From Branchiostoma floridae (lineage: Eukaryota; Chordata; Leptocardii; Amphioxiformes; Branchiostomatidae), in the NCBI RefSeq assembly GCF_000003815.2, contig NC_049997.1:7786306-7850305 (forward strand): DNA of 64,000 nt, given 5' to 3'. Position numbers and translations under genes: made by a program. How positions within the stretch are numbered: the stretch's first letter is position 1; each line of letters starts with the position of its first letter. The notes beneath the pieces are model-generated. The model worked only from the letters and a program-made list of their open reading frames with translations. It was not told where the DNA came from and did not search any database. This document shows, in pieces, positions 24,068 to 34,265 of the stretch.

Positions 24068-27000
24068 GAAGGGTAGGCATGGACCCTGTACTTGACTCGT
24101 GCTGTATGCTCCGCATCAGCCCAAATCTTTCTTCTTTGAAAGGCAAAGCAAGCTTTTAGATAACATTTCCTTCCATTCCTGTACTAACCCGAATCTTTCC
24201 TCTTAGACAGGGAACTCAATCTTTTAGATAACCTTTCCTTCCATTCCGGTGCAATGACCTGGTGGGTAATGCTGCTTTCTCTACTTAGCACTCAGCATTC
24301 GGGAAAGAGTATGGAAGTTGAACACACACCACTACCAGTGGGCTAGCCCCCTGCTGTAGTGATTGCGTTGTGTGGCCCAGGGCTAAGGAAACAGAGATGG
24401 GCGTCGCCCTATGCGCCATCAGGCGCGGGAAGGCTTTAACTTTTTTAAACCTAACTTCCTTCCATTCCACTCCCGTAGGTATCACATGTGCTCCTGATCC
24501 TGATCTTCAGCTATATGGTCCTGTTTGAGCTACGGCCCCTGAGTAAGCGGCCAGTGGGATGGGCGGAGGGACTGATGGTGTTCTGGATTGCTGTTCTCGG
24601 TCTGGAAGAAATACGGGAAATGGTATGTAGACCACACGCTAGACATAATCGATGGCGAGATGCATACGAGGGGTGATCAATAAGTCCTCGGCCTGACCCA
24701 GAAATGATAAGCACAACTCAGATTTTGAAGCATAGTAAAAAGTCTTATATGAATGTGTACCAAAATTCAAATTATCATTACTTTGCAGGCGAAACCCAGT
24801 AACGATAGGTATACCTGTACGATAGGTAGAAGGACAAAAAACTTGGACAATTGAGCTGCGACCTCAATCTGAGTTGTGTTTATTATTTCTGAATGAGGCC
24901 GAGGACTTATTGATCCCCCCTCGTATACCCCCAGCTTGAAATTAAAACTGAGCTCCGTACGGCATCGCCCTATTGCGCTAAAGTTCAGTGTGCAATATTA
25001 TCATGAAGCTAACTTAAGACACGTATGTAATATAACCCTAAGTGGATTATATCGCGAGCACATGGACATCGTATTCCCGTCTTTAACATAGAGTGCTGTC
25101 TTGGTAAGCACGCCTATTGCGCTAAAGTTCAGTGTGCAATATTATCATGAAGCTAACTTAAGAGGACGTATGTAATATACCCTAAAGTGGATTATATCGG
25201 AGGCACATGGACATAGTATTTCGGTCTTTAACATAGAGCGCTGTAAGCACAACCGCCCCCCCCCCCCCCATTGCACTAGACTGCGATCGCAGAACTAGAT
25301 ATGATCTCAAAATAAAAATGGGTTATCACCGCATTCGATGTATAGTGCATTGCGGGGCGACTGACAGCAAGTCGTATACATGGAGTAATGCTACGGCCAT
25401 ATTTACACCGGTGCCCGTAGAGGGTATAGGCCCGGCGAGGCTCTTAAGTCACTAAAATTGTCCCACCAGTAGATTCTTGGATTGCGGTCTAACTTTCAGT
25501 GTTTTTATGCATGGTTTGGTGTCACAAACATCGAATTTTTAGCTGGGTCCCAGGTGTATCTTAACAGCAAATATCACCAGCAAATTTGGCCGATCAGGGG
25601 TCCAGTCGTTCCAAAAATAGCCCTTAGACTCATGGTGTCACACGGGGCCCGAAAGTACCTCCAAAATACAGCCTGCAAACTACCTCGGGCCCCATTTTTT
25701 TACGTTTTACTGTAGAGTTAGTCGGCGTCTTGGAGGACAGAAATATCATGTGTTCGAAATGTTGCAGATGAACTTCTACAGATGCAAATCATTACATACG
25801 AGGTACATATCTTCGTATTTAGGCCAATACATATGTAATGCTCTAAAAAAGAGAGAATCTATTGTACAGTAACATACCGACTTGTTCAACTTGTATATTA
25901 CACTATGTCAATACGCCATTTATGTTCACATTCCTGTACTATACATGTGTGTAGTTATAGACCTTAGACGAGTCATTGTATTAATTGACTTATCACCGTT
26001 GCCTTACAATTATACCATGTACAAATGTCGTGCAATAAAGTTCATTCATTCATTCATTCATACTTCCAGGTGGATAAACGTGTTTTGATCCAAACGTGGA
26101 TCTCCAACGTGTGGAACTTTCTGGACGTGATCATCGTGGGACTGTTCCAGATCTCCTTCGTCGTGCGCCTGTGTATGGATCGGGATTTCGAGAAGCAGAA
26201 CTTCCAGATCATCCGGATCCTGTACTGCCTGACTCTGATCTTCCTGTGTGTTCGGATCATCCCCATGTTCTATCTCAGTAAGAACATGGGACCGAAGATC
26301 GTCATGATCCGGAAAATGGTATGTTTGTGTCATCTTTACTTGTGTAAGGCTATGTTGATTTGATTGATTTAAAACAAAGAAGAAGTTTATTTGCATGCAA
26401 GTTCGTGCCCGAGGGCTAATTGCAAATACATGGTATAAACATAGTAGATATACAAGCGAAAATGGACAGTTATGAACAATATTCTACTGTAATACTAGAG
26501 TTGGCTATTTCTAAACAGGTTGGGCTTGACTTCTCCAAAACAGAAGCGAGGGTGCGAATAGAAAAGTCTGGCTAAAAAAAGGTGCCTTCATTTTGAGATA
26601 TAAGTGGCCAGGAAGGTTGAAAAAGGACTGAACACACAGACTAGGGTGAACTGAATGATAGTATGAGATTCTTTGTTTTTGTTCATGATCCGGAAGATGC
26701 TATGTTCCTGTTGTCTTTACTTTTATAAGAAGTTAGCTCAACCGTTGAATTTTCGAAATATAGTTTTGCACCATCTATTGAGATGCCAAGTCCTAATTGC
26801 TCTAACATTTCGTACCAATGGCCACACGTCCACAGGCATTGTGAAGCTCGAGGGGTTCAATGAATCACCTTTTAAAACATTTGAAAAACAAGGTGAACTA
26901 GCTACAGTACATGGTGAATTTTGAACATTTACCTTGGTATTGAGAAGCTTGTACCTTTGCACCAAAATATGAATAACCTTAAATTTGTAGTGGTTTCGAA

Positions 27001-29776
27001 GTGCGGTCGTTCTGATGGCTTCTCACGTAACACATTTGTCAGTGTTTCTACTCATGGTAATTCTAACGATTGGTTGTATGTTTGCTTCATTCCAAGGTCG
27101 GAGACGTGGTATTTTTCCTGAGCGTGCTGGTGGTAGTCGCGGTGTGCTACGGTGTCACACGACTGGCTCTCACCGCGCCTAAGAACGAGTTCAGCCCTGG
27201 CATTCTTGGGAAGGTCTTCCTGATCCCCTACTGGCAACTGCACGAGCAGATGTTGGACCTGGAGGAGGGGGAAGGGCCAGACTGTAAGATTTCTTACTTC
27301 GTTGTTTGTTCAGATCATTTCTTTATAATATGTTGGATATCTTGAGGTAATCGCAAAGCATAAATTATGTTATTGTTTGTCAAGATGTTTAATCTGTGTG
27401 TAAAAAGTGGATCGGATTAATTCNNNNNNNNNNNNNNNNNNNNNNNNNNNNNNNNNNNNNNNNNNNNNNNNNNNNNNNNNNNNNNNNNNNNNNNNNNNNN
27501 NNNNNNNNNNNNNNNNNNNNNNNNNNNNNNNNNNNNNNNNNNNNNNNNNNNNNNNNNNNNNNNNNNNNNNNNNNNNNNNNNNAGTTCACGAAGATAAGAA
27601 ACGGGCTGTCATGCCAGCTGATAGTTGCTCATTTCACAACCATACATCATTGCACATCTCTAGGACTCACTTTACTACTTCCCGCATGTTAAAAGATGAC
27701 TACCCATCTTTCTATTTCCTTCATGTGATGAAGCTATTGACTAAATAACATGAAATAATGTAATGTTATAATCACTTCCAACAACAAGGATATCTACGTG
27801 TCCAACTGTCAGTCCATTGGGACTCTTCCAAAACACCCCTGCAAGAAAACATTAGCTCCTGTATTCGAATAACAGAGGCTAATCTGTATACAACCTTGTT
27901 TTTAACATGTCTTGAGTTAAAGCTTCCTACTAATCTTTTTATATCAATATATTATGTTAGGTGGATACCTGCTCATGTCAGTCACTAAAGTTTGAGTAGG
28001 TGAAGTTTTGTATTGACTGATTACATTTGTGTATATATATAATACATATTTTCCGTACAGTGCCTTGGTACGTGGACTTTCTCGAGGCTGGTTACATGCT
28101 GTTAGTAGCTGTGATGCTGGTGGAACTACAAGTCGGTTTGTTCGAGTGAGTATGCTTCTTTGTACGCTCAAACATTGACCTTTTATGTGTGATGAATTAT
28201 GTCTGTATATATATTTCTCTTCAACATTTCAACATTGAATGCCTGGTTGTATAACTTTGAATATCTGGTTGTATAACATTGAATGCATGGTTGTATAACA
28301 TTGGGTGCATGTTTGTATAACATTGAATGCCTGGCTGTGATTATAGTGGTAACACTGGTTCACCTTTAGGTAAGGTAAGGGAAAGGTATATCCGTTGTTT
28401 TTAAAACCGAGTGTTTAGGGATGTCGAGTTGATCAGGGCGGTGGTTTCAAACTGCTCCACCGTAGACTGTCGACTTGATTTTTACAACAGCAGATACCCA
28501 GTGGATTAAGGTTAACTGGCGTTATATAGAGGTCCCCCGTTCACATTGTGCTCGGGCGGGACCTATTAAGAAATTTTTGCACCTGTTATTTAGACATGAA
28601 AAATAAATAAGGGTATAAGTGACGGCATTACTATTGCTTCATCTTCACAAAACTTCCATACTACACAAGAACTGTGATACTTTTACTATATGATAACAGT
28701 TTATTGCAAACTTTAGTCTAACGGCTAACTATAAATTGTAACCTGTATATCATATCTTTGTTGTGACCTGTACTTGGCTCAGGTTAATTGTTAAGAATAC
28801 ACAACAAGGGTCTCTATCTAAAATCAACAACATTCTTCACCACTGTGTTGAAAGGTGTACCATTGAGCGTGTTCAGGAGCGAAAAACGTCTTTATTATCA
28901 TCATTAACATATCTGTCACCGCCCGGCTAGCTCAGTCGCTAGAGCTCCACGTTGGGCGCCAATGAGACAACAAGAAGGTGCGAGTAGAACGCAACTAAAC
29001 ACTATATACCAATATCCTGACCGACCTGCGAATGGAACCCGGGTCCTCGAGATCACAACATCAGCAGCCTAACCAATTGAGCCGANNNNNNNNNNNNNNN
29101 NNNNNNNNNNNNNNNNNNNNNNNNNNNNNNNNNNNNNNNNNNNNNNNNNNNNNNNNNNNNNNNNNNNNNNNNNNNNNNNNNNNNNGCTTCCTATCAAGTA
29201 AAATGCTTTGGAAACGGTCAGACGTTTCGGATAGAATCCACCATGTCACTGACGAAGGATAGTGGATTCTATCCGAAACGTCTGGCGTTTCCAAAACCAT
29301 ATCCAGTTGCTTGAGTAGCTACCTTTTGGCTTGAACAAACTATTTTGTCTCAACAGGGAGGACATTCAGTGGAAAAGTGGAAACAAAACTATGTGAGTTG
29401 GAGAGGAAAGCTGTGTCCAACGTACAAATGAAGTTAGAGAAAGGTGTCTACAAGCTTCGAGGGTCTGCCGAGCACAGGTACATGTTCTATCTACGTTTTG
29501 CCTGACGTCCATATTGTTGTGAAAATGAACTGGCAATGAATCACAAGGCTGACTCAAATGCAGCTTTCCAACTAGACATTATGGGATTTGTGGTCTTGTG
29601 ATAAATGATATAATTGAAATTCAGAATCATAAGTTTGAGTGCTTCAATACCGGGACTCACGCTTTGTGTGCATACATGATAAAGTTTCGAAGTCTCATAT
29701 CGGTGTTTGTGTGTGTGTGTGTTTCTGTGTGTGTGAATGCGTAATGTGTATATGTGTGTTTGTGTATGTATGTGTG

Positions 29777-29810
<34 letters not shown>

Positions 29811-30090
29811 CATGTATTTTTTGTGTGAATGTGTATCTGTGTGTCCTTGCACGTGCCATGGTGTGTGTGTGTGTGTGCGTGTGCGCGCGCAGTTGAGTGT
29901 GTGCTGTGTGTCTGCGTGTGCATGTTTGTGCGTGTATGAAGATGGTGAAGTATGACATCTCTGATGTATTTCCATTTCCAGCTCCCCAGAAGCAGGCGTG
30001 AAGCTGGGATCATTACGGGCCCGCATGTCCAGCATGGAAGGCGAGATGGAAGCAATCAAGTCTTTATTACAAGATTATAGCAAGAAGTAG
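16565..30090 (+). CDS. TRPM-family cation channel, 12 exons, N-terminal region missing
   Basis: Joining 16565-16708, 17168-17331, 17861-17976, 18532-18634, 19135-19360, 20313-20465, 24479-24622, 26070-26318, 27097-27283, 28061-28145, 29361-29477 and 29982-30090 gives one 598-residue frame; all phases agree. Residues 1-300 match the last melastatin homology region ([21 protein letters not shown]) and the pre-S1 helix ([10 protein letters not shown]). S1 is near 303, S2 near 331, S3 362-385, S4 with the [10 protein letters not shown] linker 400-433, S5 437-458, a pore segment [13 protein letters not shown]6 500-523 and a final coiled coil. There is no Nudix or kinase domain. The pore replaces the usual FGQ with HEQ, and S6 ends ELQVGLF rather than LLIAMF. 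The start is uncertain: cttagttttactcaccag at 16570-16587 could be an acceptor with upstream exons unseen. The intron after exon 4 is GC-AG. Confidence 0.82.
19594..20092. mobile_element. Two adjacent MITEs, head to tail
   Basis: Element one (19594-19850) and element two (19851-20092) abut directly. Each starts aaggtggtatctcactgcac and ends with a diverged inverse (gtgccccacgtccagtgag.g and gccccaagtacagtgagat). A related degenerate copy is at 11325-11553. They lie in the TRPM intron after exon 5. No transposase is present. Confidence 0.75.
20557..20747. mobile_element. Foldback MITE in TRPM intron 6
   Basis: Long inverted arms: 'tactctccaagcagagg' and 'tagtcgtttttatcggtctt' on the left pair with their inverse on the right (ending 'tctgcttggagagta'). 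About 190 bp in total; no coding capacity. Confidence 0.75.
21051..23215. repeat. Three-copy satellite unit containing an ACTC microsatellite
   Basis: A unit of about 360 bp, consisting of an (ACTC)n tract followed by a conserved block ('aaaatctaagtaac', 'tgagaaaatc', 'gtgggatgg.cttg', 'atgtaatcccaatcatgg', 'aagtgtgtgtggt'), occurs at about 21051-21410, 21411-21780 and 22857-23215. The second and third copies are separated by the element at 21791-22856. The array lies in TRPM intron 6. The Thr/His/Ser-rich open frames are microsatellite translation. Confidence 0.8.
21791..22856. mobile_element. 1.07-kb DNA element with AAGCCCCGGTCACAAG ends
   Basis: Near-perfect inverted ends of about 26 bp, 'aagccccggtcacaagaatc' at the left and its inverse finishing 'cttgtgaccggggctt' at the right. 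The element is inserted in an ACTC repeat. Flanking 'act' on both sides would fit a 3-bp target duplication, but in a microsatellite this is ambiguous. Inside is a diverged sub-terminal copy ('gtggtcacaaggatcgtag'). No transposase frame. Confidence 0.75.
23977..24064. repeat. (AT)n microsatellite
   Basis: An uninterrupted AT dinucleotide tract of about 88 bp in TRPM intron 6. A short C-run (23711-23726) lies upstream. The Ile/Tyr open frames on both strands are artefacts of this tract. Confidence 0.95.
24318..24440. repeat. SINE-like fragment
   Basis: Sequence 'cccagggctaaggaaacaga' followed by 'cgccatcaggcgcgggaag' resembles the fragments at 13707-13775 and, less closely, 34140-34260. A short dispersed element is inferred; the head is not clear. 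Confidence 0.35.
24665..24927. mobile_element. Mariner-type MITE
   Basis: Inverted ends 'cgaggggtgatcaataagtc' and 'gacttattgatccccc', each bordered by TA, as expected for Tc1/mariner target duplication. The interior also pairs (cctcggcctgacccagaaat versus atttctgaatgaggccgagg). It lies in TRPM intron 7 and has no coding capacity. Confidence 0.85.
24967..25250. repeat. Two-copy tandem duplication of about 144 bp
   Basis: 'cctattgcgctaaagttcag' begins both copies (near 24968 and 25112). The rest, through 'cacatggacat', 'ctttaacatagag.gctgt' and 'taagca', repeats with few changes. Located in TRPM intron 7. Confidence 0.9.
26380..26590. repeat. Dispersed repeat, copy 1 (non-LTR tail, minus orientation?)
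   Basis: Shares a collinear run with 42937-43140: 'aagaagtttatttgc', 'gcccgagggctaattgca', 'aatggacagttatgaaca', 'attctactgtaatactagag' and 'ctaaacaggttg'. The T-rich start followed by unique sequence suggests a reversed retroelement 3' end. Located in TRPM intron 8. Confidence 0.65.
26685..26735 (+). pseudogene. Fragment of TRPM exon 8 end with mutated donor
   Basis: 'catgatccgga.gatg.tatg' and the following 'tgtctttactt.t.taag' repeat the last bases of exon 8 plus the start of its intron (26306-26346). The donor gt has become ct, so it cannot splice. Confidence 0.7.
27424..27582. other. Assembly gap (159 N)
   Basis: Unknown bases in the TRPM intron between exons 9 and 10. The exon phases on both sides match (T|TG), so no coding exon need be hidden here. 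Confidence 0.95.
28231..28340. repeat. Minisatellite, unit about 26 bp
   Basis: Four to five copies of 'aacattgaatgcctggttgt' with small changes, in the TRPM intron after exon 10. Confidence 0.85.
28921..28961 (+). pseudogene. tRNA-Lys(CUU)-like remnant, centre deleted
   Basis: The first 25 bases (gcccggctagctcagtcgct and agagc) match the 5' half of animal tRNA-Lys(CUU) through the D arm. The next 16 (tccacgttgggcgcca) match its 3' end including the CCA that genes normally do not encode. The anticodon and T arms are missing. This points to an inserted, processed tRNA or the head of a short retroelement. Confidence 0.7.
29015..29085 (-). repeat. tRNA-like (SINE head) sequence at gap edge
   Basis: Read on the minus strand, 'ggctcaattggttaggctg' resembles a pol III A box and 'gacccgggttccattcg' a B box. 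It is cut by the assembly gap, so the rest is unseen. A tRNA-derived SINE is the likely source. Confidence 0.4.
29086..29185. other. Assembly gap (100 N)
   Basis: Exactly 100 N, a common convention for a gap of unknown length, in the TRPM intron before exon 11. Flanking exon phases are compatible. Confidence 0.95.
29190..29320. repeat. CTGANGAA...GAAAC repeat as an inverted pair
   Basis: A perfect 23-bp inverted repeat (29219-29241 and 29262-29284; cagacgtttcgg...) lies inside longer imperfect arms. Between them, on the plus strand, ctgacgaa is followed by the stem ggatag/ctatcc around tggatt, then gaaacg. This is the same layout as at 4080-4274, 35221-35252 and 47049-47080. Outer sequence 'catatccagttgctt' recurs inverted at 56370-56460. 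Confidence 0.65.
29708..29945. repeat. Imperfect (TG)n tract
   Basis: Long TG-rich microsatellite just upstream of the last TRPM exon, ending about 35 bases before its acceptor. The Cys/Val- and Thr/His-rich frames here are artefacts. Confidence 0.9.
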
Positions 30091-30901
30091 ATGTACACGA
30101 CAACTCGAAAATATGATTATTCAGATAGCTACATGTTTTAGTTTACATATACAGTGTTTGCTTTAGAGATTCTGCATACAATAATGCAAAATATGATATC
30201 TTCGTCTTAAGTTTTACTCTTACGTTTAATTTTAGTGATAAGGACCTTAAGCTTACTTTTAACAGTAGCTTACATAATATATAATGTTTCTGATAGTTAC
30301 CATATAGCAAATTGGTATGGTGTGATCTATAAGAAGATGTGGGAATGTTTTTTAATTATTTTTCCTACATACAACCACTCCATAGTAACGAACCAACAAA
30401 GGCTACGATCCTCTTGTATAGGGTAAGGTAGCAGTTCATGTATCTTAAAAACGGATTCATATTTGATACACTTTATTGGTATGTGAATTATTTTGAACAA
30501 AAAAACGTTATTGGTGTACAGTTTCATAACATAAATACACTTTAAGTTTGAGACTTGCTATCGTTTTACAGCATTTTAACGCAGGTCTTTGATATCAAAT
30601 ATCATAAAGAGATATATGTGAATGGTGGGTATGAAGTTAAAAGTTTGGATACAGTGTTGTTGGTCCTTATTCACAAACTTGTAAACTCCACTATGCTACC
30701 GATTATTGATTTTAGGCAATTCTTTTTGATTTTGACACATGTATATCAATTAAGAAAATGCTGTCATTTGAATCGTAGGGTGTTTTATGGTGTGTCAGAA
30801 ACGATTTTATTATCATTTTCAATAAACCCACCACAAAAGTGGTTATTAAACAAGATTCATTTTACATGTCTCTAGCTAATGAAGTATCAATACAGAAATG
30901 T

Positions 30902-30967
<66 letters not shown>

Positions 30968-31048
30968 TCATTGCTCAGCAATTGCAGTGGATATAATATA
31001 TGACAAGTTCTAGGGTAGTACATACATAAGAAATCAAGACTAATATCT
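30091..31048. other. TRPM 3' flank
   Basis: Probable 3' UTR and spacer. A candidate poly(A) signal aataaa is at 30821-30826. An (AT)n microsatellite occupies 30903-30965. No gene is seen. Confidence 0.5.
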
Positions 31049-31325
31049 TGCGTATACCGTAACCTTGAGTCAAGTCTACCGTGGATTGGCCAGGCTACCT
31101 TCGGGACAGGAGGGTCTTTCCACCGCCGGGGTAATCATTCACACCCGGTAGGAGTTTTGCACGGTGGGAGTAACTCCCACTGGGCAAAGTCCTACCGGGA
31201 AAATGCTACGGGTGTGAATGATTACACCGGCGGGTCAGAGCTGCACTGGCCCCGTAGAGAGCATACACTAACTACGGTAGGCCATGCCACAACTAGACTG
31301 GATTCCAGGTTACGTATACGGTACC
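31049..31325. mobile_element. Foldback element (long palindrome)
   Basis: The region folds on itself about a centre near 31172 (gtgggagtaactcccac). Paired blocks run outward: 'ggtaggagttttgc' with 'gcaaagtcctacc', 'taatcattcacacccg' with 'cgggtgtgaatgatta', and 'gcgtataccgtaacct' with 'aggttacgtatacggtac'. About 277 bp, a MITE-like foldback with no coding capacity. Confidence 0.75.
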
Positions 31326-32194
31326 AAGGCTTCTCATCAGAAAACAACATCTACCTTATTCAAGACATGCCATATGATCGGTTGCCTGTGCCTACATGTG
31401 ACGCCTGTCTCACGTTGTTCGTGAGGAAGTGCGTGGTTGACTAGACTCTGGCTGAGTGTGTTGCAAACGTTTTTTTTTTTAATAGCAAGTCCATCGAAAG
31501 TTAGTATGGAATGTGACAGACACTTGAATAAGCGGGTGTTTCGCTGCACCGTGTCTGTTTCAGCCAAATTACGGCAGAAAATCGCAAACAAGTGCCAATC
31601 TTAAAAGATTTAAAATGGCACATACTGGAATATTTTTAATGATATCTTACGTATGTTGCACCAAGCATCATATGTGCACATCCTGTTATCACTACAAATG
31701 TCCTTTTGATGAATTTTCAGTCAGAGTACTTAGTTTGTATTAAAGTGGCATCAACAATAGCTTGCTCATCTGAACTTCATACTCAAATGTGTCGCATGCC
31801 AGTTTGAGAGACTGGAAGGAAATATTTGCACAAATTCGCAAAGATGGCGCAATTTCTTGGTTCGTAGATATGCCATCTTTACTGTCACGTATCACAACAT
31901 GTGTTTGTTAAGTCTGTCCAACCCCCCAGGAGACCATGTAACGCAAGTTCACCTTTATTCGCGTGTAACCTATCTCCGTTGTTTTTGAAATTTAGTGATC
32001 CACAGACTTTATACCAAGTCGATGACTCTAAACTGCAATATTGTTGGAAAAGAAAGCAAATTGAAACACCGTCCGTCGATTTGATATCCGCAAATACCCT
32101 GATTTTAAGAACAGCGAATATAGGTTACCCTCGAATAAAGGCGAACTAGCGGTGCATTCATGCAATACCCTGACTACATGCACCTGCATCAATG
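31326..32194. other. Intergenic, nothing recognised
   Basis: No gene, RNA or repeat was recognised in this stretch. Confidence 0.4.
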
Positions 32195-32430
32195 GCCGGC
32201 CCATCTAATGATAACTTCTCAGAAGTCTGTTACAAAAGCTAACATTTGTCTGGAATGTGCACGTGTCAGTCACGCAAGGCAACATGTGAAGTCTGCTGTC
32301 CACCGCTGTAGGGGACCGTGTACACTGGATTAAAGTGCGTCTGCTTTACGGGAACTCTGTAATGTGTTTACCCGCCGAAGAATGCTGGACTCAGGTTCAC
32401 ACGAAGCTTCGCGTTTGTACCAGATGAACT
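32195..32430. repeat. Duplicated upstream block of prokineticin-like exon 1a
   Basis: Collinear with 35398-35620: 'ggcccat', 'aacttctcagaag', 'ggcaacatgtgaagtctg', 'cgctgtaggggacc', 'gtgcgtctgc' and 'ccgccgaagaatgc'. Each copy lies upstream of one signal-peptide exon, so this is part of a segmental duplication carrying the promoter side of the gene. Confidence 0.75.
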
Positions 32431-33190
32431 AGGAAGTTCTTAAAACTATTAGTTAGCATTGTGGGTTTCTGGAACATCCTGTTTCCATGGAGCGTCTTAT
32501 TACTTTGTTCTAATGTCCCGGGCCCGATGTTGAGACCTTGGCCTTATAGGAAAGACAGTACAATCCAGTTTGCCGACAAGGCTCAGGTTAAGATAAGCTT
32601 CGATTAGGGCCGTCTCCTCGCATGGGACATTTGGGTGACACCAGAGGTCCTGTGTTAGCAATTGAAAATAAACGCCAAACGGACCCCATGGGGTTATCTA
32701 GGGTAATGAAATATCATGTTGTTACCCTTAACTATCATTTCCATTGCCTGATGTGTTATCATATTGCTATTATTTGTTATCATTTACTACTATCATTGTT
32801 TTCCGATGTTGAATGTGTATCTTATTGTTATTTGTTAACTTACGTGGGGAAAGAAGTAGATACTAGAACAGCAGCACGCATTCTTTTTCTTCTATCCATA
32901 CTTTGTAAATTGATTTTAACATGTGCAAACAAATGAAATTAATCAATTAATTAATTAAGATATTAATGAAATAAACGTTGCCATTTGCCTCTGATGAAGC
33001 TGAGTCCTTTTTTCAAAGTACAGTCTACTGAGAACACCATCGCAGCCAAGAACATCGGAAGCTAGGTGACGCAACAGCAACAAACACTGTGATGCCAACA
33101 TCAAACCCGGGTGGCCCCATTGCAATTACCTTGTCCAAGGATTATAAAATGTCATAAGGTCAAAGCGTCAGAAAAAACGTTTCCACCATC

Positions 33191-33197
33191 TATAAAA
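33191..33197 (+). promoter_or_regulatory. TATA box before signal-peptide exon 1a
   Basis: tataaaa 47 bases ahead of the ATG at 33238, in a stretch without other repeats. The distance suits a short 5' leader. Confidence 0.6.
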
Positions 33198-33237
33198 AGG
33201 GACATGATCGAAGCGTCTGTCAGCAAACTGTGAAACC

Positions 33238-33315
33238 ATGGTCCCATCCGGCTCTCTCATCCTGCTTCTCTGTCTGCTGGGGATGGAGTCATCACTGGCA
33301 CAACCCAGTATTCTG
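33238..33315 (+). CDS. Signal-peptide exon 1a of a prokineticin-like gene (alternative or orphaned)
   Basis: This 78-base exon starts with ATG and encodes a signal peptide with a leucine-rich core (LILLLCLLGM) and a cleavage-like ESSLAQ end. It then stops at a clean donor, CTG|gtaaga, in phase 0. It is clearly homologous to the exon at 37399-37473 (LGMDSSLAQ), with the same length class, phase and donor. No cysteine-rich exon follows before the second first exon. It may therefore splice to 40534 as an alternative promoter/first exon, or be the stub of a duplicate whose second exon was lost. A TATA box at 33191 and a duplicated upstream block support an active promoter. Confidence 0.65.
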
Positions 33316-34054
33316 GTAAGAAAGCTTAGATTGAGTGTGTGTACGCACATGGAGGTGTGTGTTTTCGTTCCCTTTTAATTTCTCCACAGGCATTTGATAT
33401 GTTTGACATTATTTGATTTGTTGAATGGAACTGCGTTTAGGCAAATATGATATCGATACTAATCGACATGGTTTCAAGCCATCATTAGTAATATTATCCT
33501 AGAGTTTGAAGATTCTCGGTTCGTATCAAAGAAAGGGTTCAATGTTGTGAGCTTGGGGAAAGGTCTTTAAACCAATTTCCTCACTCGACCAATGATCAGG
33601 TGGAAATGAGTACCAGGCTTCGGCTAATGACGTCCTCTCCAAAGGGCCGTAACGCTCGAGATCCCGTGTTTGAGGAGAGCCTCCCTTCGAGCCAGACTTA
33701 AATCGCACCACGCTTATCGAAAAGAGTAATATTATAACGTTGGGAGTCCTCACATGCAGGTGTCATCGGACCAATCCTATCACCGTACAAATCCGGTGTG
33801 CCAAATGTGGTTTTCCGATGCCAATGCTCAAGATATGGGAAATACGATTATTCGAATTCTTTCGTCTTTCATAACATGAAGGAATAGTGAGCAACAACAA
33901 TCCAACTGCCGTAAGCTGGCGTCTTCCTTGATCTTCAGGAAAGCAAGATGGAGAGCAACCTTTCCCTAAACATATCTTGTTTCGTTATGTTGCCTTGTTG
34001 TGTCAAGTTTAGGGATGTAGATTAACCGGCCATTCGCCTCACAGATCTAGATAA
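33316..34054. other. Intronic/intergenic, little recognised
   Basis: A stretch at about 33545-33700 containing 'aatgagtaccaggcttcggc' has a SINE-like texture but could not be placed. Nothing else was seen. Confidence 0.3.
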
Positions 34055-34265
34055 GCTCTTGGTTCAATTAATTGGTCATTTGGAGACCCAAGTTCAATCT
34101 TGGGCAGGGTAGCGGGGCTACACCCGTTTCTTTTTAGGGAGAGACGTAAAATGGGGGTTCCGTGTTCAAGGAGGTGCAAATAGAAGGATCTAGCAACCCC
34201 TGCTACAGAAACAGAAATGATCCTTGCTGCCCCATGTGCTACAGAACTATGTAAGGGTCTAAACG
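34055..34265 (+). repeat. tRNA-derived SINE-like sequence
   Basis: 'ctcttggttcaattaattgg' resembles a pol III A box. 'acccaagttcaatcttgggc' forms a T-arm-like hairpin with a B-box-like loop. The body 'gggagagacgtaaaatgggg' follows. Orientation and borders are approximate. Confidence 0.4.

Noticed and set aside
23867-24146. Ile-Tyr repeat frames on both strands
   Set aside because: Translation of the AT microsatellite.
28945-28961. Minus-strand reading tggcgcccaacgtgg looks like a tRNA-Lys primer binding site of an LTR retroelement
   Set aside because: The adjoining 25 bases match the tRNA 5' half, which a primer binding site would not include. No LTR, polypurine tract or gag/pol frame is nearby.
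29541-30059. Long His/Thr-rich minus-strand frames (up to 172 codons)
   Set aside because: Translation of the TG/CA microsatellite before the last TRPM exon.
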